Shown one piece after another: positions 21,987 to 30,987 of a stretch of DNA of 64,000 nt. Made by a program: the position numbers and the translations under genes. The stretch is taken from contig JAWAFC010000002.1 in assembly GCA_038890815.1 (NCBI GenBank), positions 62,001 to 126,000 on the forward strand. Direction: 5' to 3'. The DNA is from JAWAFC01 sp038890815 (GTDB lineage: Archaea > Micrarchaeota > Micrarchaeia > Burarchaeales > JACRGF01). The notes under the pieces are model-generated. The model did no database searches and had not been told where the DNA came from. It saw only the letters and a list, made by a program, of their open reading frames with translations. Each line of letters begins with the position of its first letter. The stretch's first letter is position 1.

Positions 21987-22915
21987 TGGCGAGAATACTC
22001 ATCACTGGCGGGGCTGGCTTTATTGGCAGCAATCTCGCGCACGTGCTGTGTAAAAAGAACGATGTCGTTGTGCTTGATGATTTCTCCACCGGGAGGAGGG
22101 AAAACCTTGAGGGCGCTGACATCGAGCTCGTTGTGGGAAGCGTGTGCGATCTAAATGCCGTCAGGCGCGCCTGCCAGGGCGTAGATTTCGTGCTACACCA
22201 GGCTGCCCTTCCCAGCGTGCCACGTTCGGTGACGGACCCGCTCGCGACCAATGCAGCAAACGTCACAGGCACCCTGAATGTGCTCATCGCAGCGCGCGAT
22301 GCCGGCGTTAAGCGCATAGTGTATGCCTCCTCCTCAGCCGTTTATGGTGAGCAGAAGGCGAGAAGGAAAAGCGAGCGCCTTTCCCCTAATCCGATCTCCC
22401 CGTATGCCGCCAGCAAGCTTGCTGGCGAGCTTTATTGCAGAGTTTTTTTCCAGACCTACGGCCTCGAGACCGTGTGTCTGCGCTATTTCAATGTTTTTGG
22501 CCCGCGCCAGAATCCAACCGGCGAATATGCCGCGGTTGTTCCGAGGTTTATCAGCGCGCTACTGCGCGGCGTTCCCCCAGTGATTTACGGCGATGGCAGA
22601 CAGTCGCGCGACTTCACATATGTGGACAATGTTGTGCAGGCCAACATCTTGGCTATGAAGGCAAAGGGCGCTGCAGGGAAAGTTTTTAACATCGCGTGTG
22701 GAAAAGCCTACAGCGTGCTCACCCTGCTTCACACGCTCGAAAAAATCATTGGGAAAAAATCCACTCCAAAATTCCTCCCTCCGAGACAGGGCGATATCCG
22801 CCACTCGCTGGCCGACATCGAGTTGGCGCGGCGCGTGCTCGGTTATAGACCGACAGTTGGCTTTGAGGAGGGCTTGAGAAAAACTGTTGCATGGTTTGAG
22901 GCGAGGGATGTCTGA
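21986..22915 (+). CDS. UDP-hexose 4-epimerase-like SDR
   Basis: A 309-residue extended SDR: ILITGGAGFIGSNLAHVL (NAD binding), LVVGSVCDLNAVRRAC-type acidic strand, YASSSAVYGEQKARRKSE, PYAASKLAGELYCRVF (YxxxK) and CLRYFNVFGPRQNPTGEYAA. These features match UDP-Glc/UDP-GlcNAc 4-epimerases of the WbpP/GalE-2 group. The substrate is not fixed by sequence. ATG 21986 was chosen over an in-frame codon 69 bases upstream inside the UXS gene. The dehydrogenase follows immediately after its stop (ATG 22916), so UXS, epimerase and dehydrogenase are one operon. Confidence 0.87.
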   Translation: MARILITGGAGFIGSNLAHVLCKKNDVVVLDDFSTGRRENLEGADIELVVGSVCDLNAVRRACQGVDFVLHQAALPSVPRSVTDPLATNAANVTGTLNVLIAARDAGVKRIVYASSSAVYGEQKARRKSERLSPNPISPYAASKLAGELYCRVFFQTYGLETVCLRYFNVFGPRQNPTGEYAAVVPRFISALLRGVPPVIYGDGRQSRDFTYVDNVVQANILAMKAKGAAGKVFNIACGKAYSVLTLLHTLEKIIGKKSTPKFLPPRQGDIRHSLADIELARRVLGYRPTVGFEEGLRKTVAWFEARDV

Positions 22916-24250
22916 ATGAACTATGCAAGCCTCAGGAAAAAAATCAGCGAGAAGAGCGCGCTCGTGTGCGTGGTTGGCCAGGGCTACGTTGGTATTCACC
23001 TTTCGGTCGCTTTTGCGCGCGCCGGCTTCCGCACAACAGGCTTTGACATAAGCGAAAAGCGCATTGCCGAGCTGTCACGCTGTTATGACAGCGCCGGGGA
23101 AGTCGGCGAGGACACGCTCCGCGAGCTGCAGGCGAGCGGAAAGCTCGCCTTTACCACGAATCCAGCTTCCATCAGCGAGGCTGATTTTATCTTGCTCGCC
23201 CTCCCCAGCCTCCTCACAAAGAAAAAGGAGCCGGACCTATCAGCTATTCGCGCTGCAAGCGAAACTGTCGGAAAGCATATGAAGCGCGGCGCGGTTGTCG
23301 TGCTCGAGTCAAGCGTCTACCCTGGTGTGACTGAGGAAGAGGTTCTTCCGCGCCTGGAGGAGCTCTCTGGCATGAGAGCTGGCATCGATTTCTCTGTAGG
23401 CTATTCGCCGGAGCGTGTGAATCCGGGCGACCCAGAACATTCGTTAGAGAAAATTGTGAAGGTGGTTGCCGGCCTGGATGACGAGACGACCGATCTCCTT
23501 GCTTTTCTCTATGGCCACATAACAAAGGCTGGCACATTCAAGGCCAAAAACATCAAGACTGCCGAGGCTGCCAAAATCATCGAGAACATTCAGCGCGACC
23601 TCAACATTGCGCTCATGAATGAGTTCGCCATCATCTTTGAGCGCATGGGCCTTAGCATATGGGATGTGTTAGAGGTTGCGAAGACGAAATGGAACTTCAT
23701 ACCATTTAAGCCAGGCCTTGTGGGCGGTTATTGCGTACCCGTCAATCCCTATTACCTCGTATACAAGGCGCGAAGGCTCGGCTATCGCCCAAGAGTCATG
23801 CTTGCCGGCCGAAGCACGAACGACTCCATGCCAAAACACATTGTCAGTTTGACAGAGAAGGCGCTTGCGAGGGTGGGGAAAAAAACAAAGGGCTCGCGCG
23901 TGCTGGTGCTTGGCCTGAGCTTTAAGGAGAACGTACGTGATCCGAGGTTTTCCCCTGTCAAGGAGGTTATTAAGGGTCTGAAGAGAAAAGGCTGTGCTGT
24001 GCTCGCGCATGACCCCCTCCTCTTTAAGTTTGATGTGGAGAAGGAATTTGGAGTAAAAAATCTTGATAATTTTGGGATGGCTAGTGGTGTGGATGCAATA
24101 ATTCTTGCTACAGGTCACAACGAATTTAGGAAAATACCTCTGAGCGAGCTGAGGCGAATCTGCAACGAAAAGCCTGTGTTGGTTGACACGAGGAATTTCT
24201 TCAGCGAAAAGGAAGGGGAATCGGCCGGATTCATAGTAGTGCGACTATAG
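22916..24250 (+). CDS. UDP-HexNAc 6-dehydrogenase (WbpA/WecC-like)
   Basis: A 444-residue NAD-dependent nucleotide-sugar dehydrogenase that oxidises C6 of UDP-GlcNAc or UDP-ManNAc to the uronate. Order: VCVVGQGYVGIHLSVAFARA (NAD fold), VVVLESSVYPGVTEEEVLP, VGYSPERVNPGDPEH, AAKIIENIQRDLNIALMNE, the catalytic Cys loop GLVGGYCVPVNPYYLVYKA, and VLVLGLSFKENVRDPRFSP. The Cys loop is unusual: the family norm is GGHCIPVDPY, and here His becomes Tyr and Asp becomes Asn while Cys is kept. Its product is a plausible substrate for the AsnB-like amidotransferases nearby. The gene converges with the amidotransferase at 24270. Confidence 0.88.
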   Translation: MNYASLRKKISEKSALVCVVGQGYVGIHLSVAFARAGFRTTGFDISEKRIAELSRCYDSAGEVGEDTLRELQASGKLAFTTNPASISEADFILLALPSLLTKKKEPDLSAIRAASETVGKHMKRGAVVVLESSVYPGVTEEEVLPRLEELSGMRAGIDFSVGYSPERVNPGDPEHSLEKIVKVVAGLDDETTDLLAFLYGHITKAGTFKAKNIKTAEAAKIIENIQRDLNIALMNEFAIIFERMGLSIWDVLEVAKTKWNFIPFKPGLVGGYCVPVNPYYLVYKARRLGYRPRVMLAGRSTNDSMPKHIVSLTEKALARVGKKTKGSRVLVLGLSFKENVRDPRFSPVKEVIKGLKRKGCAVLAHDPLLFKFDVEKEFGVKNLDNFGMASGVDAIILATGHNEFRKIPLSELRRICNEKPVLVDTRNFFSEKEGESAGFIVVRL

Positions 24251-24269
24251 GTCAAGCGCAATCCATTGA

Positions 24270-26138
24270 CTAAAATTCAATTTTAAAGGCATCGCTCCAT
24301 AGCTCAAGCTCAAGCAGCGCCCACAGCTTGTAGGAATACGCGGCCCTACCTTTCCTGTGCTCATTGAGCATCCTGAACACTTCGTCCTTGCTGAACAGTT
24401 TTGCGCATACTCTACCTTCTGCTATTTTTTGCTCAAGGAACTCGCCAACCTCTTTCTTGAACCATGGACCGAGCGGAATTCCGAACCCACGTTTTTTCCT
24501 TTCCAGAATCTCCAGCGGAAGCCACGGCTTAAGGGCGCGCTTGAACACATGTTTAGTCTCGAGCCCACGGAGCTTAAGGTCGCTAGGAATTGTCGCGGCA
24601 AACTCAACAAACTCGTGATCGAGCAATGGTGCTCTCGCCTCAAGACTGTGCGCCATGCTCGTTCTGTCTACTTTTGCAAGAATATCATCGGGCAAATAGG
24701 TATTGAAATCTGCGTACATCATCTTGTCCAGTTGTGTCTTTGCATTGCGCTTTGCAAAACAGGCCGTAATCGATTTCTGGGACGCCGCCTTTTTTAAGCT
24801 TGCGAGCCTGCCCTCTTTATACAGCCTTTCTCTTTCCTCGTTGCGATAGAACGACACAAGCTCGGCATATCTCTCCGGAAGTGGGAGTCGTGCGAGGGCT
24901 TCGAACTTCTCTGCGCGCTGCGCGAGCAGGTGCATCCCAACAAAAGAGAGTGCTTTTTTTGCGGCCGCCACGCCGATAGCTCTGAGTGGTTGTGGGATTT
25001 TTGCATATCCTCTAAGCAACATATCAATAACATACCTATCATAGCCAGCGAAATTCTCATCGCCACCATCCCCAGACAACACAACCGTCACATAGCGTCT
25101 CGCAAACTCTGAGACCATATAAGTCGGAACTGCACTTGCATCTGCGAAAGGCTCGTCTAAGTACCATGCAATTTTTGGAAGATTTTTTATCACGTCTTTT
25201 GGATAGAGAATCTTCTCATAATGCTTTGTCCCTAGATGCTCGCTTACCTCTCTTGCGAAAGAGAGTTCGCTGTAGTCACTTTCCTCGAATCCGATGGTGA
25301 AGGTCTTGACATCCTCCGTAGCAACTTTCGTCATCGCAGCGACAACCGCGCTGGAATCTATCCCTCCCGAAAGAAAGGCGCCGAGCGGAACATCGCTTAT
25401 AAGGCGCATGCTCACGCTCTCTTTGAGCCTCGAAATAATTTCATTCTCCCAAGCCTCCATACTCATCTTCAGGGGTCTGTACCATATATCCCAATATCTA
25501 TGCAACTCCATCCCTTTTTTTGTCACCAATGCATAATGTGCTGCCTGAAGTTTCTTGGCACCTAAAAAAATCGTTCTCGGCGCTGGAATATACTGCAGTG
25601 CTAAGAACTCGTCGAGCGCGCGCCAATCAATAACCTTACTGATCACGCCACTTTCACTCAGCGCCTTAAGCTCGGATGCAAAATAAAAAACTCCATCGCG
25701 CCACGAATAATAAAGTGGCTTTTTCCCTAATCTATCTCTAGCCAAAAAGAGCATCTTTCTCTTTGCGTCCCACAGTGCGAATGCAAACATCCCACGCAGA
25801 CGGGACAGGCAGGCTGTCCCCCACTCCTCATATGCATGAACAATTGTCTCTGTATCGCTCTTTGTTGTAAAGCGATGTCCACGTAGTTCAAGCTCTTTAC
25901 GGAGTTGTTGGTAATTGTATATCTCCCCATTGAAAACGATATGGACATCCCCATCCTCATTGCTCTGTGGTTGATGGCCAGTCTTAAGATCTATAACACT
26001 TAGCCTACGCATGCCAAGCGCAACGTTTCGCTCAGCAAATATACCCCAGTCGTCTGGCCCACGGTGACGTAAGAGCGCTAGCATACGCTTCAGAATGTTT
26101 GCGTCGCCAGGACCCAGAAAACCCGCGATGCCACACAC
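24270..26138 (-). CDS. AsnB-type glutamine amidotransferase 1
   Basis: A 622-residue class II glutamine amidotransferase with an asparagine-synthetase C-terminal domain. Cys2, which becomes the N-terminal nucleophile, follows GTG 26138 (MCGIAGFLG). The glutaminase domain carries LRHRGPDDWG, GEIYNYQQLR and SDTETIVHAYEEWG; the ATP-PPase domain has PLGAFLSGGIDSSAVVAAM and SGDGGDENFAGYDRYV. It resembles real AsnB and sugar amidotransferases such as WbpS alike. Placement in the glycan cluster, beside an epimerase and a UDP-HexNAc dehydrogenase, argues for amidation of a uronic acid. The region is visibly richer in A/T than the start of the cluster. Confidence 0.85.
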   Translation of the reverse strand: MCGIAGFLGPGDANILKRMLALLRHRGPDDWGIFAERNVALGMRRLSVIDLKTGHQPQSNEDGDVHIVFNGEIYNYQQLRKELELRGHRFTTKSDTETIVHAYEEWGTACLSRLRGMFAFALWDAKRKMLFLARDRLGKKPLYYSWRDGVFYFASELKALSESGVISKVIDWRALDEFLALQYIPAPRTIFLGAKKLQAAHYALVTKKGMELHRYWDIWYRPLKMSMEAWENEIISRLKESVSMRLISDVPLGAFLSGGIDSSAVVAAMTKVATEDVKTFTIGFEESDYSELSFAREVSEHLGTKHYEKILYPKDVIKNLPKIAWYLDEPFADASAVPTYMVSEFARRYVTVVLSGDGGDENFAGYDRYVIDMLLRGYAKIPQPLRAIGVAAAKKALSFVGMHLLAQRAEKFEALARLPLPERYAELVSFYRNEERERLYKEGRLASLKKAASQKSITACFAKRNAKTQLDKMMYADFNTYLPDDILAKVDRTSMAHSLEARAPLLDHEFVEFAATIPSDLKLRGLETKHVFKRALKPWLPLEILERKKRGFGIPLGPWFKKEVGEFLEQKIAEGRVCAKLFSKDEVFRMLNEHRKGRAAYSYKLWALLELELWSDAFKIEF

Positions 26139-26147
26139 ACAAAACCC

Positions 26148-27098
26148 TCAACCATTCTCCCTAAACCATCTCACAAACTTCTTGATACCTTCATCAATTG
26201 ACGTACGCGGCTCATATCCAAGCATCCGTCGCGCTTTCGAGATGTCCGCATACGTTATTGGAACATCACCGGGCTGAGGAGGAAGATGCGTGATCTTTGC
26301 TTTTTTCCCAACATTTTTTTCTATGAGCGTAATAAGCTCGTTGAGCGAAACAGTTCGTGAGCCACCTAAGTTAAATATCTCGAAACTGAATGGCTTTTCG
26401 AGTGCAGCGAGTATTCCCTGTACGATGTCATCTATGTAGGTATAGTCTCTTTTCATGCTACCGTCCCCAAAAACTGGAATCTCTTTTCCTTCGCTGATGA
26501 GGCGAACGAACTTGTGGATAGCCAAATCTGGCCTCTGGCGCGGGCCATAAACTGTGAAAAGGCGTAGCACTGTCACAGGTATGCCATACAGATGGCTGTA
26601 GGTGAAACAGAACAGTTCTGCCGCGCGCTTGCTTGCAGCATACGGTGAGATGGGCTGGGCTATGGGATCTTCCTCACTGAACGGCACTTTGTTGTTTATG
26701 CCGTACACGCTGCTGGAGGAGCCGAAAATGAATGTTTTGAGTTTCGCGTTTTTGCATGCCTCAAGCAAGCTGATGGTTCCATTCACGTTTACATCCGCAT
26801 ATTCGAGTGGCCTTTCTAGCGAAGGGCGCACACCTGCCTTCGCTGCGAGGTGGATGACTGCTTCCGGTTTTGCCTGCGCGACAAGACTCTTCATTCTTTT
26901 TGTATCGCGAATGTCAGCCCGGACTAGTTTGAAAAGTCTGTTTTTCTTAAGCGCAGCGATGTTTCTTTCTTTTATTCTGCGGTTATAGAGGAAGGAATCA
27001 AAGTTGTCTACTCCTATGACGTTGTTTCCTCTACTAACCAGCGCCTCACACACATGCGAGCCGATGAAGCCTGCTGCACCAGTAACTAAAATCCTCAT
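26148..27098 (-). CDS. UDP-glucuronate 4-epimerase-like SDR
   Basis: A 316-residue extended SDR: ILVTGAAGFIGSHVCEALVS, GVDNFDSFLYNRRIKERN (the CapI/GAE-type segment), VIHLAAKAGVRPSLERPLEY, GSSSSVYGINNKVPFSEEDP, PYAASKRAAELFCFTYSHLY (YxxxK) and LRLFTVYGPRQRPDLAIHKF. This combination is characteristic of UDP-glucuronate 4-epimerases giving UDP-galacturonate. It lies 9 bases upstream of the amidotransferase gene, on the same strand, so galacturonate amidation is a specific hypothesis. An AT-rich promoter stretch (AAAATTTTGGCGATGAAATTAAAAA) lies before ATG 27098. Confidence 0.87.
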   Translation of the reverse strand: MRILVTGAAGFIGSHVCEALVSRGNNVIGVDNFDSFLYNRRIKERNIAALKKNRLFKLVRADIRDTKRMKSLVAQAKPEAVIHLAAKAGVRPSLERPLEYADVNVNGTISLLEACKNAKLKTFIFGSSSSVYGINNKVPFSEEDPIAQPISPYAASKRAAELFCFTYSHLYGIPVTVLRLFTVYGPRQRPDLAIHKFVRLISEGKEIPVFGDGSMKRDYTYIDDIVQGILAALEKPFSFEIFNLGGSRTVSLNELITLIEKNVGKKAKITHLPPQPGDVPITYADISKARRMLGYEPRTSIDEGIKKFVRWFRENG

Positions 27099-27126
27099 GA
27101 GAAAATTTTGGCGATGAAATTAAAAA

Positions 27127-28080
27127 CTATCCTCTTCCGATGTCAGACCGTCTTCCAAAAACGAACATAAGTATCCCAATGCAGAAAAAGACCCCCTGCA
27201 GGAGTTTGAGCGCCAGCGCCGGAATATACTCCCAGTCTCTTCTTTTTAATGCCAGCAGGGCAAACCAAAGCGCGATGATGTCGAATGGAAGCGAGAGCAG
27301 CGCGAGCAATGGATGCGAAAATACTGTGAAAGCTACCAATGCGGCGAACGATACTAACAAGCCAGGCAGTCGGACGAACTCCAGCCTTCTTGTCTTTATC
27401 ATGTAAATCGGTGCAGTCCTGCCATACCACAGCGCGCTCTTGACGAATTCACTAAATGATTCTGGCACATTAGAGTACTGAATTGCCCTGCGCTCCAAGA
27501 CCTCAATTAAACCCTTTTTCTTACAATATGCTTTCAGCCTTTCTCTGAGCTCCATGTCTTCGCCCACCCCCAATTTTGCAAACCCACCGACATCGAAAAA
27601 CACCGTTCGGCGTATCGCGCCGGCTGCAGACATCGTCCCATCAAAAGGTCCTGCAAACGATGGGTAATGAAAATATTGCTGCTTAAGGTAAAGCCTCTCA
27701 AACCAAGTATGCACGACAAACTGGTAACGCGTCATGACACCAGCTACACGTGGATCTTTGAAATGTCTCAATACACGAAAGAAGTAAGCTCTGTTGTATC
27801 CATCAAAGTCGGCGTCACAAAAAGTAAGAAAAGGGGCATTTGTGGCCCTCGCACCCTGATTTCGTGCGCCCGCTGGGCCGGTCTTTTCTTTTTGGTGCAG
27901 TACTTTACAGCCAAACTTTCTTGCAACTGTAACTGTACCATCGGTGCTTCCACCATCAACTACGATGATCTCCTTGTCCGGATACGGATTTTTTGTCAGA
28001 TTGTACAATAGCTTCTCGAGTTTCTTTTCCTCATTAAGTGCTGGGATGATTATTGCAACTTTCCCAAAACTCTTTTTCAC
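27127..28080 (-). CDS. Family 2 glycosyltransferase with C-terminal membrane anchor
   Basis: A 317-residue GT-A enzyme. Evidence: KVAIIIPALNEEKKLEKLLY, EIIVVDGGSTDGTVTVARKF, GPAGARNQGARATNAPFLTF, and the metal-binding FCDADFDGYN. Two or three hydrophobic helices close the protein (LLVSFAALVAFTVF, LLALLSLPFDIIALWFALLA, LLQGVFFCIGILMFVFG). It adds one sugar, probably on the cytoplasmic face of the membrane to a lipid-linked acceptor; donor unknown. The start overlaps the GT4 stop by 4 bases. Confidence 0.87.
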   Translation of the reverse strand: MKKSFGKVAIIIPALNEEKKLEKLLYNLTKNPYPDKEIIVVDGGSTDGTVTVARKFGCKVLHQKEKTGPAGARNQGARATNAPFLTFCDADFDGYNRAYFFRVLRHFKDPRVAGVMTRYQFVVHTWFERLYLKQQYFHYPSFAGPFDGTMSAAGAIRRTVFFDVGGFAKLGVGEDMELRERLKAYCKKKGLIEVLERRAIQYSNVPESFSEFVKSALWYGRTAPIYMIKTRRLEFVRLPGLLVSFAALVAFTVFSHPLLALLSLPFDIIALWFALLALKRRDWEYIPALALKLLQGVFFCIGILMFVFGRRSDIGRG

Positions 28081-29243
28081 TCAATCAACTCTCTATACAG
28101 CTCATGATGCTTTTTTGCAGTCATGCGAATATCATGATGTTTTCTCGCATAAGCAAATGCTCTCGTTCCGATTTTTCTATTGAGTTTGGTATCTTCAAGC
28201 AGCATGCGGGTGGTCTCAATCAATTTATTGAAATCTCCTTTTGCATGAAAACCGATTTTCTCCTTGCACAAGACCTCATCCGGGTCAACATTTAGCGAAA
28301 CAACGGGAGTTTTCCTCAGCCAAGCCTGAATAAACGTATTGGGAAAACCAGCGCTATCGCTTGTATCGACAAGCACACTTGCTCTGGCAATAATGGCGTT
28401 AACTTTTTCTAAAGATTGAAATGGAAGTATTTCGACATTTTCCGTTTTCTTAGCGAGCTCGAGCGTTTTCGCGAAAATGTTGTAAGTCTTTCCCATTATA
28501 TCTTTCTCCTGTATTGCTCCGACCATGACAAACTTATAATGTGGGAATTTTTGCGCGAGCTCGATAAACTGCATTGGAAATTTATAGTCAGCAGTCCTCC
28601 CTACCCACACTGCAAACGGAGGATCGGATTTTTTTGGGAGACTTTTCGGTACCGGGTGGCCAGAAGGAATGATACGAATATCCGCATTAGGCATGCATTG
28701 AGCCATTGCTTTGCGGAGGTATTCTGCAGTAGCAATAATTACATTGGCGTTTTTGAGCCCATAAAGATAAAGTCTTTTTTTAATTGTATTTCTGAAAAAC
28801 CCCCTCCACATATTTCCAGACAGCGTACAGTCATCGATGTGCGCGATGGAGAAGACAAAAGGTCTGGCATTCTTCTTTGCATGATGCGCGAAATAACCCG
28901 TTGCGATGTTGCTCCCCCTCTGGTGATAAATGTCCGCTTTAAAGGAGTTGAGCACGCGCGTGAAGAAAGGGTGAGAATAAGTAAGAAAGGAATTGAGCGC
29001 GAAGAAGGGAGCCGCTTCCACCAAATCCCATAGCGAGCGCTTGAAAGTCCTCACCTTGTGGAGTATCTGTCCCTTCCTAACAATTGTTTCTGGCTGCCCC
29101 TCGTCATCAACCAAATAGTGTGTTTGCCAACCAAGCCTTTGTAACTCCTTCCCGATCAAGTAAAGCTGTATCTCAGCGCCCCCCACTCTTCTGCTCACGA
29201 GCGGATGACCCATTGTATAGTAGCAAACGCTTTTCCCGCTCAT
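28077..29243 (-). CDS. Family 4 glycosyltransferase
   Basis: A 388-residue GT-B enzyme. N-terminal YYTMGHPLVSRRVGGAEIQL (the GGAE acceptor-side loop) and HQRGSNIATGYFAH; C-terminal PPFAVWVGRTADYKFPMQFI, YKFVMVGAIQEKDI, VEILPFQSLEKVNAIIARAS and DTSDSAGFPNTFIQAWLRKT followed by PVVSLNVDPDEV, which is a modified EX7E region (Ser-Ala-Gly-Phe-Pro replaces Glu-Gly-Phe-Gly). The nucleotide-sugar binding region is otherwise normal. Overlaps of 4 bases on both sides (carbamoyltransferase and GT2) make a tight operon. A/T-rich composition continues here. Confidence 0.85.
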   Translation of the reverse strand: MSGKSVCYYTMGHPLVSRRVGGAEIQLYLIGKELQRLGWQTHYLVDDEGQPETIVRKGQILHKVRTFKRSLWDLVEAAPFFALNSFLTYSHPFFTRVLNSFKADIYHQRGSNIATGYFAHHAKKNARPFVFSIAHIDDCTLSGNMWRGFFRNTIKKRLYLYGLKNANVIIATAEYLRKAMAQCMPNADIRIIPSGHPVPKSLPKKSDPPFAVWVGRTADYKFPMQFIELAQKFPHYKFVMVGAIQEKDIMGKTYNIFAKTLELAKKTENVEILPFQSLEKVNAIIARASVLVDTSDSAGFPNTFIQAWLRKTPVVSLNVDPDEVLCKEKIGFHAKGDFNKLIETTRMLLEDTKLNRKIGTRAFAYARKHHDIRMTAKKHHELYRELIE

Positions 29244-30922
29244 CTCTTGCTCACCATGATGTTTCCCATTACGAGATGTCTAAGCCCAGACCGCTCCATT
29301 GTGTAAAGCGCATCTGTAGGCGAGCACACCATCGGCTCACCATGGAGGTTGAAGCTCGTGTTCAGCACGCCACCGATTCCTGTCTCTTTTTCAAAATATT
29401 CCAGTATCCTGTAGTAGTCAGGATTGCTCCAATTTTCGAGTATTTGTGGCCTGAGTGTGAAATCGGCGGGATGCATGGCCGCGACAAGCTCCTTGCGCGC
29501 GAGCGGCTTCGAGCGGAAGGCCATTATCATGTAAGGTGCAGGAATCTTTTTCGGATTGATAAGATAGTCATCTGCTCTTTCCGCGGACAGCGTGGGCGCA
29601 AATGGCATCCAAAAGTCCCTGCTCTTTATCTGCTCGTTGATGATGCGTACGGTCTCCCATGTGCTTGGGTTTGCGAGAATTGCCCGGTTCCCGAGACTCC
29701 GTGCACCCCATTCCATTCTGCCGGAGCAGCGTGCGACTATCTCGCCCTCAGCAAGTAGGCCCGCGATTTCTTTGGCGATATTCTTACATCGTCTTACATC
29801 GTAGTTTTTCCCGAGACGCGCGAGTGCCTCCTTGATTTCTTTTTCGCCGAACTCCATCCCTAAGTAGAGGTCCTTTAGTGGTGTAGTAGGCGCGTCCTGT
29901 CCAGCCAATTCCTTGTAGGCGTAGAATACCGCACCGAAGGGCGTACTTTCGTCTCCGCATGATGGCAACGGGTAGAGTTCCTCCACTTCTGGAAGTTCGC
30001 TGATGAGCATGTTAGCCTTGACGTTCATGAAAACGCCACCTGAGAGAATAACACGCCTTACGCCTGTTTTTTTTACTGCAGCTCTCACCCACCTCACAAG
30101 CAGGTCTTCTGTCAGCCGCTGCACACTCGCTGCAATGTTATCGAACCTCTCGTGTTTGAGCATTTCATCTAGATAGAAGAGCGAGCGCTGTGTGTTAAAA
30201 GCCGACTTGAACGAGAGCTCGTTCTCATCTAACCAAATCATGGGCTTAAACACCCTCTCATAAGTCTTTTTGTAATACTCTTTCGCATAGGGCGCGAGGC
30301 CCATGAGTTTGTACTCATGCTCGAGTGGCTTCATTCCCATATAGATTGTTGTCGCGGCGTACACAAGGCCAATTGAGGCCTCCAGCGGTGTTGCGGCGAT
30401 CCTTCTGATTCTTCCCTCGCGCGCAATGTTGACCGTCGCGCACAGGCCATCTCCCTCGCCATCGAGCGTGAGCACGAGGGCTTCCTCGATTCCATCAGTC
30501 ATGCCAAAATAGCCCGCATAGGCATGACAGGTATGGTGGTCTATGAAATGGATTTTACTCTCCGGAACGCCAAGTCTTTTCAAGAGGATTTTTTTAACTG
30601 CCTTTCTGCCAGCCGCGCTCCTTCTTTTCCGAATAAAGTGAACAAGTGGGAGGGCAATGACGCGAAGAATCGGGTGGGCGTAGTCTATTGTTGCCCAAAT
30701 GCTTCTTGCGGCGCTCGGCATGCCAAGTGCAACCCCACGTGCCTTTTCGTAGTCGGAATGATTTTCTGTCGAAACGACCGCAACCGCATCCAATTCTTCG
30801 CCCGTGATCCCCTCGCTTTCAAGAACCCATTTCCACGAATTTGCGGGTACTGCGTCCTCATTTTTCCTGCGCGTAAACCTTTCCTCGCTCACCGCCCTAA
30901 CTATTTTTCCGTCTTTGAGCAA
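29240..30922 (-). CDS. NodU/CmcH-type carbamoyltransferase
   Basis: Transfers carbamoyl from carbamoyl phosphate to a hydroxyl or sugar; members of this family decorate Nod factors, antibiotics and glycans. The Kae1-like N-terminal domain shows LLKDGKIVRAVSEERFTRRK, FIDHHTCHAYAGYFG and LTLDGEGDGLCATVNIAREG; the C-terminal domain has VARCSGRMEWGARSLGNRAI and TGIGGVLNTSFNLHGEPMV. The family motif GHNST lies upstream of the first usable TTG (30922): the in-frame codons ILGIVFGHNSTVALLKD run back to about 30961 with no ATG, GTG or TTG. An ATT or ATA start, or a sequence error, is likely. It heads a GT4/GT2 operon. Confidence 0.87.
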   Translation of the reverse strand: MLKDGKIVRAVSEERFTRRKNEDAVPANSWKWVLESEGITGEELDAVAVVSTENHSDYEKARGVALGMPSAARSIWATIDYAHPILRVIALPLVHFIRKRRSAAGRKAVKKILLKRLGVPESKIHFIDHHTCHAYAGYFGMTDGIEEALVLTLDGEGDGLCATVNIAREGRIRRIAATPLEASIGLVYAATTIYMGMKPLEHEYKLMGLAPYAKEYYKKTYERVFKPMIWLDENELSFKSAFNTQRSLFYLDEMLKHERFDNIAASVQRLTEDLLVRWVRAAVKKTGVRRVILSGGVFMNVKANMLISELPEVEELYPLPSCGDESTPFGAVFYAYKELAGQDAPTTPLKDLYLGMEFGEKEIKEALARLGKNYDVRRCKNIAKEIAGLLAEGEIVARCSGRMEWGARSLGNRAILANPSTWETVRIINEQIKSRDFWMPFAPTLSAERADDYLINPKKIPAPYMIMAFRSKPLARKELVAAMHPADFTLRPQILENWSNPDYYRILEYFEKETGIGGVLNTSFNLHGEPMVCSPTDALYTMERSGLRHLVMGNIMVSKR

Positions 30923-30956
30923 AGCTACTGTGCTGTTGTGGCCGAAGACTATCCCT

Positions 30957-30967
30957 AAAATATAAAT
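30957..30967 (+). promoter_or_regulatory. TATA element shared by the divergent GT4/carbamoyltransferase spacer
   Basis: AAAATATAAAT lies about 25 bases upstream of ATG 30988, the right spacing for a leaderless GT4 message. It also falls over the probable 5' end of the divergent carbamoyltransferase coding sequence. Confidence 0.4.
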
Positions 30968-30987
30968 AGTTCCACCCGGTACTTATT

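Noticed and set aside
24270..26138. Assigning this copy as the cell's asparagine synthetase (asnB)
   Set aside because: The motifs do not separate free-asparagine synthetases from sugar amidotransferases, and three copies in a glycan locus argue for other substrates, so no symbol was given.
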